DNA from: Paragordius varius
Lineage: Eukaryota > Nematomorpha
Assembly: GCA_964247055.1 (NCBI GenBank)
Contig: OZ176054.1
Span: 6,510,001-6,574,000, forward strand
Direction: 5' to 3'
DNA length: 64,000 nt
Shown here: piece after piece, positions 1 through 11,664 of the stretch
Layout: each line of letters starts with the position of its first letter
Numbering within the stretch: the stretch's first letter is position 1
Made by a program: the position numbers and the translations under genes
Notes under the pieces: generated by a model
What the model saw: only the letters and a program-made list of their open reading frames with translations
Told to the model about the DNA's origin: nothing
The model's database searches: none

Positions 1-297
1 ATTTATATTAATTAATTTCGGTTCTAATTATGTACCATTCTTAACTCATGCCCTTACAAACATTAAAAGGAGCAAATTAAACGGTTACAAAAAATAAATG
101 ATACTGTTACATAATTGCAATAAATAATAGCACCAATCCAACTTGTCTTTTTTTATATAAAGCAGAGAAATATAACTAAAAAATACCTTCAAAAATTAAA
201 AATAATTTTAATACGATAAATGGGTATATTCATTTCTTATTTAAATACGATTAATTATATATAAATCACATTAATTTTTATAAAATTAAATAGAAAC

Positions 298-3200
298 CTC
301 AATTTGCTTTTCAAGTGCATCCAATAGTGTTTGACATATATTAAGTGCTTGTTGACTATGTTGCTCAAACTTAGTACGTAAGGCTGATCTATGGATACAA
401 AAACAGTAAATATTTTAAATAAAGAAATAAATTATCATAGAGTCTATAAAAAATTTAAAAATCATAACAATCAATGTAAGTTAAGAGGTAATTTAAAATT
501 TATATGAGTAGAATTATTTATTTGACATACTTGTGTTCTTAAGATCTTCATTGTTAAAAAATGCAAATTTAGTATCATGTGTATTAAAAAATTAATTTAT
601 ATGACACGTTAATCAAAATGGTAGTTTTATCTATAAAAATACCATTTAATAAAAAATGAATTATTCATAAGTGAAAAATCTACTTTGATATGCATTCCTG
701 AAACCGTTGTTCGAATCGTTTAAACTCATTGTATCGTTCCTCAAAATTTTCCCCGAAAGTTGGTGAGCTGGTGCCAGTACCTTGCAACATATTTGTTCGA
801 TGATATGAGATGGAATCACCATGGCAACCATCGATATTAGCGCCATTATTTGCTGTTTTATACTTAGTTTTTGCATCAGCTAAAAGTCCAGAACTAGCTA
901 GACTGGAATCAAGCAAACGTTTTTCCAAAACCTCTTTTGCCGAAATGAAAAAGATACGATCCTTCGATTCTTGCGGGTTGGAAAGAACGCCAAGTTCATT
1001 CAACAAAAAGTGGGTTATGCGTTCCGTGTGTTGCTTAACCACCTTGTGTAGTAAAAATATATGGTTAAATATAATATTTGTATATGAGCAAAGGAATAGG
1101 ATGTAACAGTTAACGTATTATTAAAGTATAAATAACATTTGTTTGTTGGATGATGAAAAGATTATACAACTTGTTAATTATTAAAATATAATGCTCACCA
1201 CTTAGATAAAAAATCCTTATTATACATATATAATATATTATATACATGTATTAGGAATAATTATACGTTAAGTAGATTATAAAAAACTTGAGAGTTGCAA
1301 AAACAGTCATATTAATTAATTACAGTTGAGATATATTTCATATATATTGTAGTCGTTATAAAAGGATCCACAACTTTGTTAAAAAATTAGCTTTCACCCA
1401 TTTTAGGTAAACTTCTACACAATATTATCGGATTATTAGAATCGATAAAACAGCAAAAAAGTAAAACATTTTTAATAGTACATAAAGAAGATGACTCACT
1501 TTATCCGTATAAGCCTTGTCGAATTGGGTTGAGGCGTCCCATCGATTATTGAGGACAAAAACATTTGGGCGACTCAGTTTGCTTGCGACTTTGTGGAAAA
1601 AGTTTTTTTCCGTTTGCATAATGGTGGATTCGGCATTTGCTACAAGGATAAAAACATCGGCATCTTGACAATACTTATCAATCCAAGCATCAACATCCGG
1701 GTTCACATCAATGCCTAAGAAAGAAAGAAAGAAAAAATAAAAATTGGTAAAAAAAATTATTTATTTGTTGGAATAAATTATTTATATTTAGTGTTCCGAA
1801 AGGGAACTTGGTAAAAAAATAAAGATTGAACATCTATTATGCTTTATATATATATGATAGAAACGATTCTTAGTTATAACAGTATTATTTATTTAAAATT
1901 AATTAATTTTATACAATATAATTAACATCGGTTTATGATCATATTCACCAAAATTAACGCTTATTAGCGTAAAAATAAAATTATTTTATATGCCATGGTA
2001 TCAGATTAATGTTTAAAATCATACCATCTCTCAAAATATTATCTTCAAAATTATTTTATTTTATTTAATTGCTCAAAATTACTCTATTTATACCGCATTA
2101 AAAAGTCTAAAAAAATTATTTTTAAAATCAAATATTAAATCAACCTGGACTATCGACCAAGATAACGTCATCCCTTAAGAGGGGACATTTATATTTTGGC
2201 CAACACACATGTACTAATAGGTCTTGAGAAAGTTTGTCTGATGTCAAAGCATTCGCCAATTGTTCAACATTGGCGATACTTTCTTTAACGAAACCGGAAT
2301 TATTATTAAAACCATTATTATTGCTATTGCTATTACAAGAATCATTTTCGGCATAAATGTATGGTTCATCCGAGGAATTTGCGATTGTTTTATCAGAACT
2401 CTATGTAAAGTAGAATATTTGATGTGGTTTTCAAAAATAGCCTTCAAATATACTTTACAACATGTATTTAACCAAACATTCCATATTTTTAGTTTTCATA
2501 ATTTCAAAAGTTGAGTACTTTGTCTTAAAGGATACATGCGTATATATATATATATATTAAAAATTAATTACCATTACCCCATTTCCGATGCCTTCAACTT
2601 GAACGAAACAATTTGTGGTGTGACCTATGCCAGCTGGCAAAACCTTTTGTCCCAACATGGCATTGATAACGGTACTTTTTCCATTGCTAGTGCGACCGAA
2701 AAAGACAACCTAAAAAATTTTAAGCGTCATTTTATGAACATTAGAAATGTTTATATATAAGATTGTAAACCATAAAAATTTGAGCGGATTGTGGTTGCAT
2801 GACTTAAAAAATATTTTAGATTTTATTTTTTTTTAATGTTTCCATTTTTATTTTTTATTTAAAAATTATTTATGGTTTCATATATTTCACAGCCACTGTC
2901 ATAATACATTTGGAATAAATGAATAAATAAACAACAAACGGTATTATACTTTTCTATCTAAATAACATAGTAATCAAAACAGAAAACAATTTAAAAGACC
3001 GAAAAAATTAGATTAAATATTTGAAAAAAAAAGATTCTGTTTTCTGTAAATAAAGTATTTATTTAGAGACCTTCATGTGATTACGTCCCAATATTCCGAT
3101 GATCTTTTGCAATTTATCACCAGTTTGCGAATAAATATACTTTTCATCATTTGCTTCTGGCAAATTAATTTTATCAAAAGTCTTGAGTAAATAAATGATG

Positions 3201-3339
3201 ATAAATATACCTTTAAAAAGTCAATTAATGCCGCATTGTATTCAAACAAATTATTGTATATTTCAAAAATATCTTTCTTAGCGATGACAAATAGTTTTAG
3301 AGGGGAATCATCGATCCCACTTAAATTGCCTTGTCGCAT
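298..3339 (-). CDS. Marf: Mitofusin (Marf/MFN), 5' part, seven exons, continues past left edge
   Basis: Dynamin-like GTPase of the outer mitochondrial membrane that drives mitochondrial fusion. Exons read on the minus strand: 3339-3211, 3181-3071, 2709-2578, 2400-2145, 1714-1500, 1042-684, 388-298, about 431 codons, all phases consistent. Visible motifs: P-loop GRTSNGKS (residues 85-92), switch region [13 protein letters not shown] (about 207-210), and NNRWDAS (265-271), as in metazoan mitofusins. The block ending in QECISK and the next exon [10 protein letters not shown] match the helical region after the GTPase domain. The N-terminus [13 protein letters not shown] matches the mitofusin start, so the ATG at 3339 is chosen. 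The coiled coils and membrane anchor lie beyond base 298. Oddities: the first intron (3182-3210) is only 29 bp, and an Asn/Ser-rich insert (residues about 141-154) sits inside the GTPase domain. Neighbour NUDCD3-like starts 66 bp away, divergently. Family call very firm; exon edges inferred. Confidence 0.95.
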
Positions 3340-3405
3340 TCTGTTAAATGAATGTAACGCGACAATTTTAAATTTTTAAATCGTTCGGTACAACAAGATA
3401 ATTTG
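3340..3405. promoter_or_regulatory. Very short divergent intergenic spacer, candidate bidirectional promoter
   Basis: Only 66 bp separate the start codons of mitofusin (minus) and the NUDCD3-like gene (plus). Any core promoter and both 5' leaders must fit here, or overlap the neighbouring first exon, unless upstream non-coding exons exist. I see no TATA-like box that clearly serves either gene. Trans-splicing of a leader could also explain such short 5' leaders; that is inference. Confidence 0.45.
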
Positions 3406-5497
3406 ATGAAAAATATTGTTCAGTATAAGGATCTTACTTTGTATGATGACCCTAAAAAGTAAATAACAATTGTTATAAATCAGAAATCAAGCTATATTTC
3501 AAAAATATCCTGAAAGTTATAATGGTGCAATAAGACAATCGTTTGTATGGACGCAAACTCATAATGATGCTGACCTGAGAATCTATGTTCCAAATGATAT
3601 TAATTCATCCAAAAATTTAAAAATTGAGTTAAATACAAACGGTGTAATAATTTTTATAAATAACACTAAAGTATAATTGTTTGAATATTAGTTTTTTGAT
3701 AAAACATTTTATGGACCAATTAAAGCCGATGAATCCTTTTGGACCTTAATACCTTCCGATCATATACACGTAAGTGTGGGTTAACATTTGCATATTAATT
3801 AGCTTAAAATCACATACTATAAATTATATACCAATACCAATATACATGTTTACTCTCTAGTTTATGGTCCTATTTAGATTCGGATATAATAAAAACGACA
3901 ATTTATCATATAATATGGTGTGAACGCAATATTTAAATATTTTTTATCAAAAATAAATGATTTAAATTATTAATAAATATATTTTAATTTGTAGATTAAT
4001 TTGGAAAAACACGATTGCAAAATTTGGTCAAAAATGTTTGTGGATGAACCTCCAATTGCTATGGACGCATTGGAATTGGTTCAGGATATAGATGATTTGC
4101 CTGATGAAGAACATGACACCCTATCGCGACTAATGTATGATACACAACAAAAACAGATGGGGAAACCCACTTCGAAACAACAGGTTTTTCTATAAATTAA
4201 TTACATAAGGTATCTCTAACTGGGATTTTTATATATTAAATTACCTAAGGGAGATCTAAAATTTTTATGTTTATATAACACTTCAAATCAAATAAAAACA
4301 CTAATTGTTATTCAGTCCACTTATTGGGCATTGGATTCGTTTAGGATGCGTGCCATTAATCAGAAATTAATAACTGAAGCGCAAATCGTATATCATCGAC
4401 GTCAGCCCTGAGCAATCAATTCTTAAAGCTTTTATGAATCTAATCTTTAAATAAAAGTAAAAACTATTCATTTCTATATTATAAGTTAGTTTTCCAATTA
4501 TATGTATGATACACAAACACGATACTAGTCTTCAAATCCTAATGAAAAAGATTATCACAAATCATTTATTAAATTTTCTGAATTTTGGTACAAATATAAA
4601 ATAGGTAAAGGTTTTCCTTTTTTTATCATTGTGCTCGCTAACTTAGTTACATTTCAATGTTGATGTATGTTTATATAATTATAAATATAAATACTCTACC
4701 TACCGCTTATAAATTCAGTTAATAATGATCGTAAGTCATTATTATCACTATATTTATTGATGTATTACAATTAGCACACAACAAGCTAGTTTTAATTTCA
4801 TACAATACTCCAAAAGGGAGGAATAATGCATTCAATGACTACTATATCGTTAACATAGAAAAAAATTTCTTACATTATACATATAATAATTATAATGAAA
4901 ATGCGCAGCTATATATTTTATGTTTAACCGAAGAATTTGTCTGGACGCTTTCATATAATTAGGATTAAATTGATGTTTAATTGCTATAAAAATTATGATT
5001 TGGCCCGACCACTTATGAATGCATCAAAACAGACCGACCTATTACCACAGCCGTAACAGTAATATTTGATAAAATTTCTATAACTATAATTTGCTGAGAT
5101 TTTACCTATATGTGGCTTATTTTTTTACGGTTTAGTCATTTGTCAGACTCAACAGAAGATTAAATATGTTTAATTGCAAATGTTTGGAAATTGGATGGGG
5201 GAACTTTGTTTTTATGTGCGGGCCATAAACTCCCTTAAATTTATTAATTTTAAAAAAAATTAGCCATTTATGATTGATTTTATAGTTATTATAAGCGTAC
5301 AACAGCGCCAAATATTTTTGACGTTTTTTAAATATTCTTAAAGAATTATCCAACATTTGTATATAATTTGCCATAATTTAAGATTAAAAACATGTTTTTT
5401 ACAGATGCTCGAAAGTAAATTGAGAGAAGCATGGGACAAACCTGGGTCACCGTTTGCTGGAACGCCGTTTGACATCACAAAAATAAATATTTCATAA
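3406..5497 (+). CDS. NUDCD3: NudC domain-containing protein 3-like (NUDCD3), five exons
   Basis: HSP90 cochaperone-type protein with a p23/CS domain; the family stabilises dynein intermediate chain and kelch proteins. Exons: 3406-3458, 3484-3670, 3692-3769, 3995-4183, 5405-5497; 199 codons plus stop, all phases agree. The motif YPESYNGAIRQSFVWTQ opens the CS domain, ESFWTLIP is its usual tryptophan strand, and the C-terminus AWDKPGSPFAGTPFD matches the NUDCD3-specific tail (GWDAEGSPFRGQRFD in the human protein), which separates it from NudC and NUDCD2. The protein is much shorter than human NUDCD3 (about 360 residues): the N-terminal region is nearly absent, so an upstream exon may be missed. 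Introns 1 and 2 are 25 and 21 bp. An AATAAA at 5513-5518 lies 15 bases after the stop, implying a very short 3' UTR. Confidence 0.88.
4316..4411 (+). CDS. Candidate alternative terminal exon of the NUDCD3-like gene
   Basis: Inside the 1.2 kb last intron of the NUDCD3-like gene. A good acceptor (TTATTCAG) at 4315 is followed, in the same phase 0 as the normal last exon, by 31 codons beginning STYWALDSFRMRAINQKL and ending YHRRQP with a TGA stop. An AATAAA polyadenylation signal follows at 4450-4455, about 40 bases after the stop. Codons look coding-like against a very AT-rich background. Use of this exon would replace the conserved GSPFAGTPFD tail by an unrelated basic tail. I do not recognise the peptide. 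It could instead be a remnant of another gene. Confidence 0.4.
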   Translation, partial: STYWALDSFRMRAINQKLITEAQIVYHRRQP

Positions 5498-6311
5498 TGT
5501 TTTTCAACTTATAATAAAACAATTAATATTGTACAAATATATTTTCTTGGATTCATTATTGAATAATTTAGCTAGCTCTTTATAGAAAGTCAAGAGATAA
5601 AGCGTACGAAGAAAAAAGGTTGTCTGAGAATATTGATTTTTTTTTTGCTTTTATGTAGGCTCATAAGCATTGCTGGCATAATAAGAAATCCGAGTTTATG
5701 TTACGAAATATTCAGCACATATTACCGTGCCAAATTTGGTGGCCAAAATCTGTTTTTTATTCGCTCTTTGTCACACAAGAAAAAGAGAGGTTAAATCCTA
5801 TTTCGACTGACAGCAAAAGAAGATTGATAATATACTCTATATGTGTATCCTTTCATAAATATTGTTACGTAATATTATAAAAATATTTATTCTTTGTCTA
5901 TATTTTTGCTATTTAATAACGATTATCATAATAATGGTACTGTAACATAGGAATTACTACATTTATATATGTATATGTGTGTGTTGAATTGAAAATCATT
6001 AATTATTTTTAAACTTATATTATATAATATCATAATATAATTAACCACAAATGAGCATTTCGTATAAAAGTTTTTTTATATATATTGTTTCGTTATTGAC
6101 GCATGTATTGTCGTCTCACACACAATGTGTGATACTGTTAGGTACAAATATTTCTGTTGTCCAATTTGTATAGCATACATATATTTAATAAATATCATAT
6201 GAGGGACAAATATACTGTAAGTTTTATTTTTGGTTATTAATCAATGTTTGAATGTAATTGTGTTTCATTTAAATATAAACTGGTAGGTATAAAATGGGAT
6301 ACGGGGTATAA
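5498..6311. other. Spacer between convergent NUDCD3-like and NUDT3-like genes
   Basis: Holds the 3' ends of both genes. A minus-strand AATAAA complement (6223-6228) is a plausible NUDT3 polyadenylation signal. A 60-codon open stretch at about 5657-5877 (+), following an acceptor-like TTATGTAG, reads AHKHCWHNKKSEF and onward. It resembles nothing I know, and I treat it as unproven. Confidence 0.4.
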
Positions 6312-7137
6312 CTAACAATTTTTCAACATGTTGAGATAAATGGTTTGACAAGGTCTATGCAATTCCAAAACATGTTTCGCATCACGTAAACTGAACCATT
6401 TTCGTTTTCGACCTATATTTATATATACATATTGATTATTCAATTATAGATGATATACATATAATAGAAAAATATATATTAGAATACAAATTAATATAGT
6501 ACCAAGTTTCAGTGATTCTTCCCAACATGGTAACTCTTCTTTGACCATAAACACATACACGTATGTTCTATGTTTTCTTTCGGAATTCTATGGTTAAATA
6601 TTGTTTATTAGATATATTTTAGGGAGTTTTTAGCCCACAACTACCTTATAAATATTTAAACACAGGAATATTTTTGAAAAAAATGTCGTATTGCACTAAC
6701 GATAGTTTTATTTTGACAATGCTAGTTGCATAACTATTTTTAATCATAACTTCATAATACTATAAAATATGTTATAAGTAGGAAAAAATTAAAATAATTT
6801 TAGATATTAAAAATACCTCGAATACACCCAAACATCTACCAAGTTGCCCCCTAATTCCAGCTTCTTCAAAAACTTCCCGAGAAGCAGCGGACATAGGATC
6901 TTCATGTGGTTCGACCCCTCCACCAGGTATTACCCAATGTTCAGGGCTTCGACTACTCGTAACTAACAAAATCTAAAAATATATTATTAAAGATAGGTTT
7001 TTAAATTAATAGGGATAAAAAATAAAAATAATACTAACCTCAGATTCGGTTTCATTCCTTACGCACACGCAAGCTGCCCGCTGTCTAAAACCATCTTCAT
7101 CGTATATTCGAGATTGGGCACACTTGTTCTTTACCAT
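6312..7137 (-). CDS. NUDT3: Diphosphoinositol polyphosphate phosphohydrolase (NUDT3/DIPP type), four exons, complete
   Basis: Cytosolic Nudix hydrolase of the DIPP family, which removes the beta-phosphate of inositol pyrophosphates and also cleaves dinucleoside polyphosphates. Exons on the minus strand: 7137-7039, 6972-6817, 6587-6503, 6412-6312; 146 codons plus TAG, phases consistent. The start MVKNKCAQSRIYDEDG matches the DIPP start. The Nudix box occupies residues 51-73: a glycine, five residues, Glu, seven residues, then REVFEEAGI. Exon 3 begins NSERKHRTYVYV and exon 4 GRKRKWFSLRDAKHVL, both diagnostic for NUDT3/Aps rather than other Nudix enzymes. It is slightly shorter than human NUDT3 (172 residues) because the C-terminal tail is reduced. 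Introns of 66, 229 and 90 bp. Converges on the NUDCD3-like gene. Confidence 0.93.
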
Positions 7138-7525
7138 AATATTATTAATTTTGAACGAAAGTTTTTGTCATAATTTAAAAATGTAAAATAAATCATTGAA
7201 AAAGTGGTAAGTGATGTAAAGTAGATTAAGTGGACATATTATAAAAGGTGCGGAACATATTTCAAATATAAAAAAAGATCTAAGCAACTGCAGGATATAA
7301 ATGGATATGCATGGACAAAGATTTCTCTGTTTAGCAATAATTAAATATTTCAAGAAAATATTTTAACTAATATGATGTAAACGAAATTGTTAGAAATTTA
7401 TATTCCCATATCCTTTCTTAAGTTGGAGAAGCTGACGACCCTAGTATAAAAAATACAACCATTTTCTATATTAAATATACAGCATAAATTTGCCGCTATA
7501 TAATATAAAAGCACTAAAGCAAATA

Positions 7526-8105
7526 TTATTACTTGGATACAACACATTCATTTTAGTCCTTCGATTCAAATTGGGGTAGTTAAATACTCCAGGGGTGTTT
7601 AAAATTAAATTCTTTAAAAAATTACAGTAATCAAAACCATGGCAAAATTTTGCACTTATATAACATTAATAAACCAAAATATATAAAAAATTGTATTCAA
7701 AAATACTTGATATAACTTATTTTAAGCTAAAACTGAAAGGTAAAAATTTAGTCCACGTAACATGTGTGCAAGAGTAAAATTGAAAAATAATACAAAATAA
7801 TCCGCTTTATCGTTTTCTATCAATGTTAGATGTAATTTAAATAAATAATTAGCTTTAATTCTACCCTTAAAATTAAATGAAGACGCTATTAATATTTGCA
7901 AAATATAGATGGCGTCGAAGTAGTTGGACATTATACTTTTTTATCAAAACAAAATTTTATGTAGATATTTTGGCATATTTATATAATTTTTATCAGGTTA
8001 GAAGCATAAATTTAAATTGGGACCGATTCCTTCGGTAGTTTTTTTTAAAAATCCTAACTCTAATTATGGGGTATTTAGATATCCCAATTTGAATCGAAGT
8101 GTTAA
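7526..8105 (-). mobile_element. ~580-bp non-autonomous DNA element, full-length copy A
   Basis: Bounded by TTATTACTT and AAGTGTTAA, degenerate and intact versions of the family's short terminal inverted repeat TTAACACTT. Just inside each end lies a second inverted segment, CTTCGATTCAAATTGGG, followed by a small hairpin of the form GGGGTA..TACCCC. The interior has no coding capacity. Same length as copy G (582 bp) and in the opposite orientation to copies B, E and G. Open frames here (for example 7722-7931) are chance. Confidence 0.75.
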
Positions 8106-8504
8106 AGAGGACATGATATTTTTTATGGTGTAACCAAAAATTTGGACAATGAGTTAAAATAATATTGCATTACCTCTTTTTGGTAGTCCATTGTTATGTA
8201 ATTTAAATTCCTAAAAATTTATAAAATAAAAAACAGTATTTAACTTAAAAAATAAATATGTTGGGGTTCCAGACGCCGTATTTTAAGCGTTTGTTAATTT
8301 GTCATTATACAAATAATAATATTACCATTTTCATTCATTTTTATTTCATGCACGATAATGTTTTGAAATATTTTTATATTCCTAAGCTTTATCTTGATAA
8401 TTAACTAATGTTTAGAATTTTATTATCGAACATTGTTCTCCTGTCTTTTATTAAAAGCTCACATTTACAGTTTTTTAACTTCTAGAAAAAAAGACAGCTT
8501 CATA

Positions 8505-9016
8505 TTAACACTTCGATTTAAATTGGGATATCTAACCCCACACTAAATTTATATTAATAATAATAAAAAACTACTGAAGGAAATTGTCGATCAATTTTAT
8601 GCTTCTATCCAAAAACTTACATAAAAATGTAAAAATATCTAGATAATTTATTTTGATAAAAAAGTTACATGTCAAACTATATCGACGCCATTTTTATAAA
8701 TAGAGTTTTCAATTAATTTTTTTAAAAAAATTTAAACTAATTTTTTATTTAAATTACATTTAATATTGATAGAAATAGAAAAAGTGGTTTATTTTGTATT
8801 ATTTTTTAATTTAGCCATTTTTACCTTTAAGTTTCACATATGTATAAGTAATATCAAGTTATTTTTAATAAAATTTTTTATATATTTCGGTTTATCAATG
8901 TATAAGTGCAAACTTTTGCCATGGTTCAGATTCCTTCCATATTTTTAAAGTATTTTATTTTAAATAGGCCTGAGGTATCCAACTACCCCAATTTGAATCG
9001 AAGTATCCAATAGTTA
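8505..9016 (+). mobile_element. Same ~580-bp family, copy B, slightly shortened
   Basis: Starts TTAACACTTCGATTTAAATT and ends near GTATCCAATAGTTAA. The right subterminal segment lacks about 20 bp found in copy G. Shares with the other copies the internal segment around TTTTGCCATGGTT and the segment CTACTGAAGGAAA. Non-coding. Confidence 0.7.
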
Positions 9017-9123
9017 AAAAAAGCTGGTTTTTAAATCAATAATTTGAGTTTTTGCTGGTAAATGACCTAAAAAAATTAATAATTATAGAATTCCAGGATA
9101 TATATTTATTTTGTGTTAGTTAT

Positions 9124-11664
9124 TTATCACTTGGGAACAACGTATTCATTTCAGTCTTACGAAATGAGGTAGTTAGATACCCCAGATTGTTTAAATATAA
9201 ATATTTTAAAAAATATGGAATAAATACCATGGCAAAAATTTACACTATAAGATTAATGAACCGAATAAAAATTTCATTCATAAATATTTATTACTAGCTG
9301 GCCCTGTCACGCTTAGCTGTGACGTTGCCCCACCGATATAATTATTCTTAATTATTTATAAAGATAAAAAAAATAAAAAACATATATACTAAAAAGAATG
9401 TTTTTAATTATTCTTTTACGAATTTTTGCATAGGCTTAAATATTGTTTATATGAAACTGACCATATTCAAACTATCCCTTATTAAAGTTAATATTCAACT
9501 ATCATTGGATTAATTTTAGGATTTTCGTTTTACGAAAGCTTGGTTAAAAGTTTCATTTTCAAATTGTGTCAGATGAGATCGAGGGTTATAAAAAGTAAAT
9601 CATTCGTGGTCCCTTTTTAAAGGATAAAATTATATATTAGAAATTCCCCAGAAAAGTGTTTAACAGAACTCGTATGGCTTCTTAAGTTTTTTGAAAATTA
9701 GCTCCAAAACGCCAATATGGTATGACGTCTCAGTTTTAAACCAGTAAACCCTTATTCATAAACCTTAATGGAAAAAGCGCTGAGTTAAATTCTTTGCCTT
9801 TATAGGGCAAATATTTGGAATCATCTTTGATACCATCGTCTCATGGGTTAAAAAATACCTTAACACTAAATAATCGTTATATGATGGCGTATTTTTAGGG
9901 CAGAAAGGCCCCACGGGTAATAAAAAGCCTGACCTTATTTTTTACCTAGTTACGGGTGATATTTCAAGCTTTTAATGAGCTCATATGGCTTCATAAATTT
10001 TCTGTAAATTAGCTCCAAAACAACGCAATTTCTATATAGTAGAGCAGTTTTTGGCGCGTACCTCCTCACCCAGGGGTAGGTATATTAAAGCGCTGAATAA
10101 AATTTTTGCTATCTGGTATTATCATGGCCATATGTTCCCATTGGTCTCATAGGTTTTCTGAAATTAGGCTGGTGACGCAGTTTTACGCGGGTAGCCCCTA
10201 ACCAGGCGCGAGACAAAAAAACGCTTGATTAAGATTTTTGCTTTAATTCGGGTAATACCTGGAGTCATGATTGATTTAATATGCTATCGTGGGGTTTTCG
10301 AAAAATTGCCTCAAAAAAATCATTCTATGGCGGTGCATTTTTAGGGCCAGGGCCTAATTAAGAGGTAATTTGATACAACTAACTCTACTTATTTTTGCCT
10401 TTTTACGGATAATATTTCAGGCCCTATTAAACTTACGTGGCTATGTTTTATGAAAAATAATTATTAAACAACGCGATTTCGATTTGGTGGTGCAGTTTTA
10501 GGCTGATACAAAGAAAGCGCTTCATTAAAGTTTTTGTCTTTTTACGGAGAGTACCTGGAATCATGATTGATTCCATATGTTCTCATTAGTTTTTAAAAAA
10601 ATTGCCTCAAAACTTAAAAATAATTGTGTGGTGGCGCATTTTTCAGGGCGGGAAGGGTCTAATTAACGGCTAATTCTCGACCTAAATTTTTGCCTTGTTA
10701 CGGGTAATTTTTAAGCAGCTATTGAACTCATATGGCCTAATAATTTTTCTGCAATTTAAAAGGCACGCTATCTCAATATGACGGGGCAGTTTTTAGCGGG
10801 TATCTCCTTAGCCAGCAGCCAATATAAAAAACGCAAGACTAAAATTTTTGCCTTTTAGCAGAGAACACCTGGAATCCAAACTTTTACGGTCATATACTCT
10901 GGGCGAAAATTAGATTCAAAAAGTTTTTTTGGGCACTTAATTTTTTAAAAATAAATGGCATTTTACGGGGGGAGCGGGTAAAAAGAGAGCCTAATTTAAA
11001 AAAGGGAGCCGACCATGTTTGGCGCAATCAAAAAAAAGTAAAAAAAATTATATTTGAAGTCGAATGGTCCAACACGTTTTCCGGAAAATTGTCTCGAAGC
11101 CACGATTTTTGTGGACTTGTGTTTTCAAAAAAACCGTTTTTACACGGGGCGGGCCCATGGGGGCCTAATGCAAAAAAGAGCGAAGGTCGGGACATTCATT
11201 TATGATTATATTTTTTTGACATTTGGATTTGATTGAGCCTACCAATTTTCCGGAAACAGATCACAAAACCAGCATTTTCCATTTTTATAAATATGTAGAT
11301 TACTTATTCAGGAGTAACACTGAAATGCGAAAAAGCCAAGATGACATGCGTGCATAAGCAAAATATACCTATTCTGTTTATATCATTGTTAAATGTGATT
11401 TTAATAAAAAAGTAAAATTTATTTTAGGCTTAGAATCAAATAAATACGATATTTTGCAAAAATGCGGCAAAATAAAAATGGCGTCCAAGTAGTTGGATAC
11501 GGGACTTTTACTCCAAAACTATATTTAGATATTTTGGCTTATTTATATAAATTTTATTAGGATAGAAGCATAATTTTAAATTGGTGGGCCTTTCATTAGT
11601 TTTAGAAAAATATAAAACTAATAATTGTCTGCGGTATTTAGATACCGCAATTAATCAAGTTTAA
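9124..11664 (-). mobile_element. Same ~580-bp family, copy C/D, split by a 2 kb insertion
   Basis: The left part (9124-9294) carries the end TTATCACTTGGGAACAACG and the segment ACCATGGCAAAAATTTACAC. The right part (11304-11664) resumes at the matching place, with ATTTTGGCTTATTTATATAA, and ends AAGTTTAA. Comparison with copy A shows the two parts are one element interrupted by 9295-11303. Confidence 0.65.
9295..11303. repeat. Insertion of ~310-bp tandem repeats, GC-richer than surroundings
   Basis: Begins TAGCTGGCCCTGTCACGC, with a GTCACGC/GTGACG inverted pair. It continues as about five diverged tandem units. The landmark AAAGCGCTgAATAAA followed by TTTTTGCCTTTTTACGG recurs near 9775, 10085, 10205, 10509 and 10829, spacing mostly 300-320 bp. 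Each unit has two related halves, one with TCATATGGCT...TTAGCTCCAAAAC, the other with CCTGGAATCATGATTGAT. The motif ATTAC flanks both sides (9290-9294 and 11299-11303) inside a longer similarity, ATAAATAT..ATTAC, so it is probably a transposon with a long target duplication. Class not determined; no coding frame (the 60-codon frame at 11054 is chance). Confidence 0.6.

Noticed and set aside
2260-2514. 84-codon plus-strand frame with Ile-rich hydrophobic runs
   Set aside because: Antisense of the Asn-rich mitofusin exon 4; the AAT codons read as ATT in reverse.
6817-7137. NUDT3-like gene seemed truncated after the Nudix box
   Set aside because: Two further minus-strand exons (6587-6503 with RKHRTYVYV and 6412-6312 with GRKRKWFSL) fit in phase and complete the protein.
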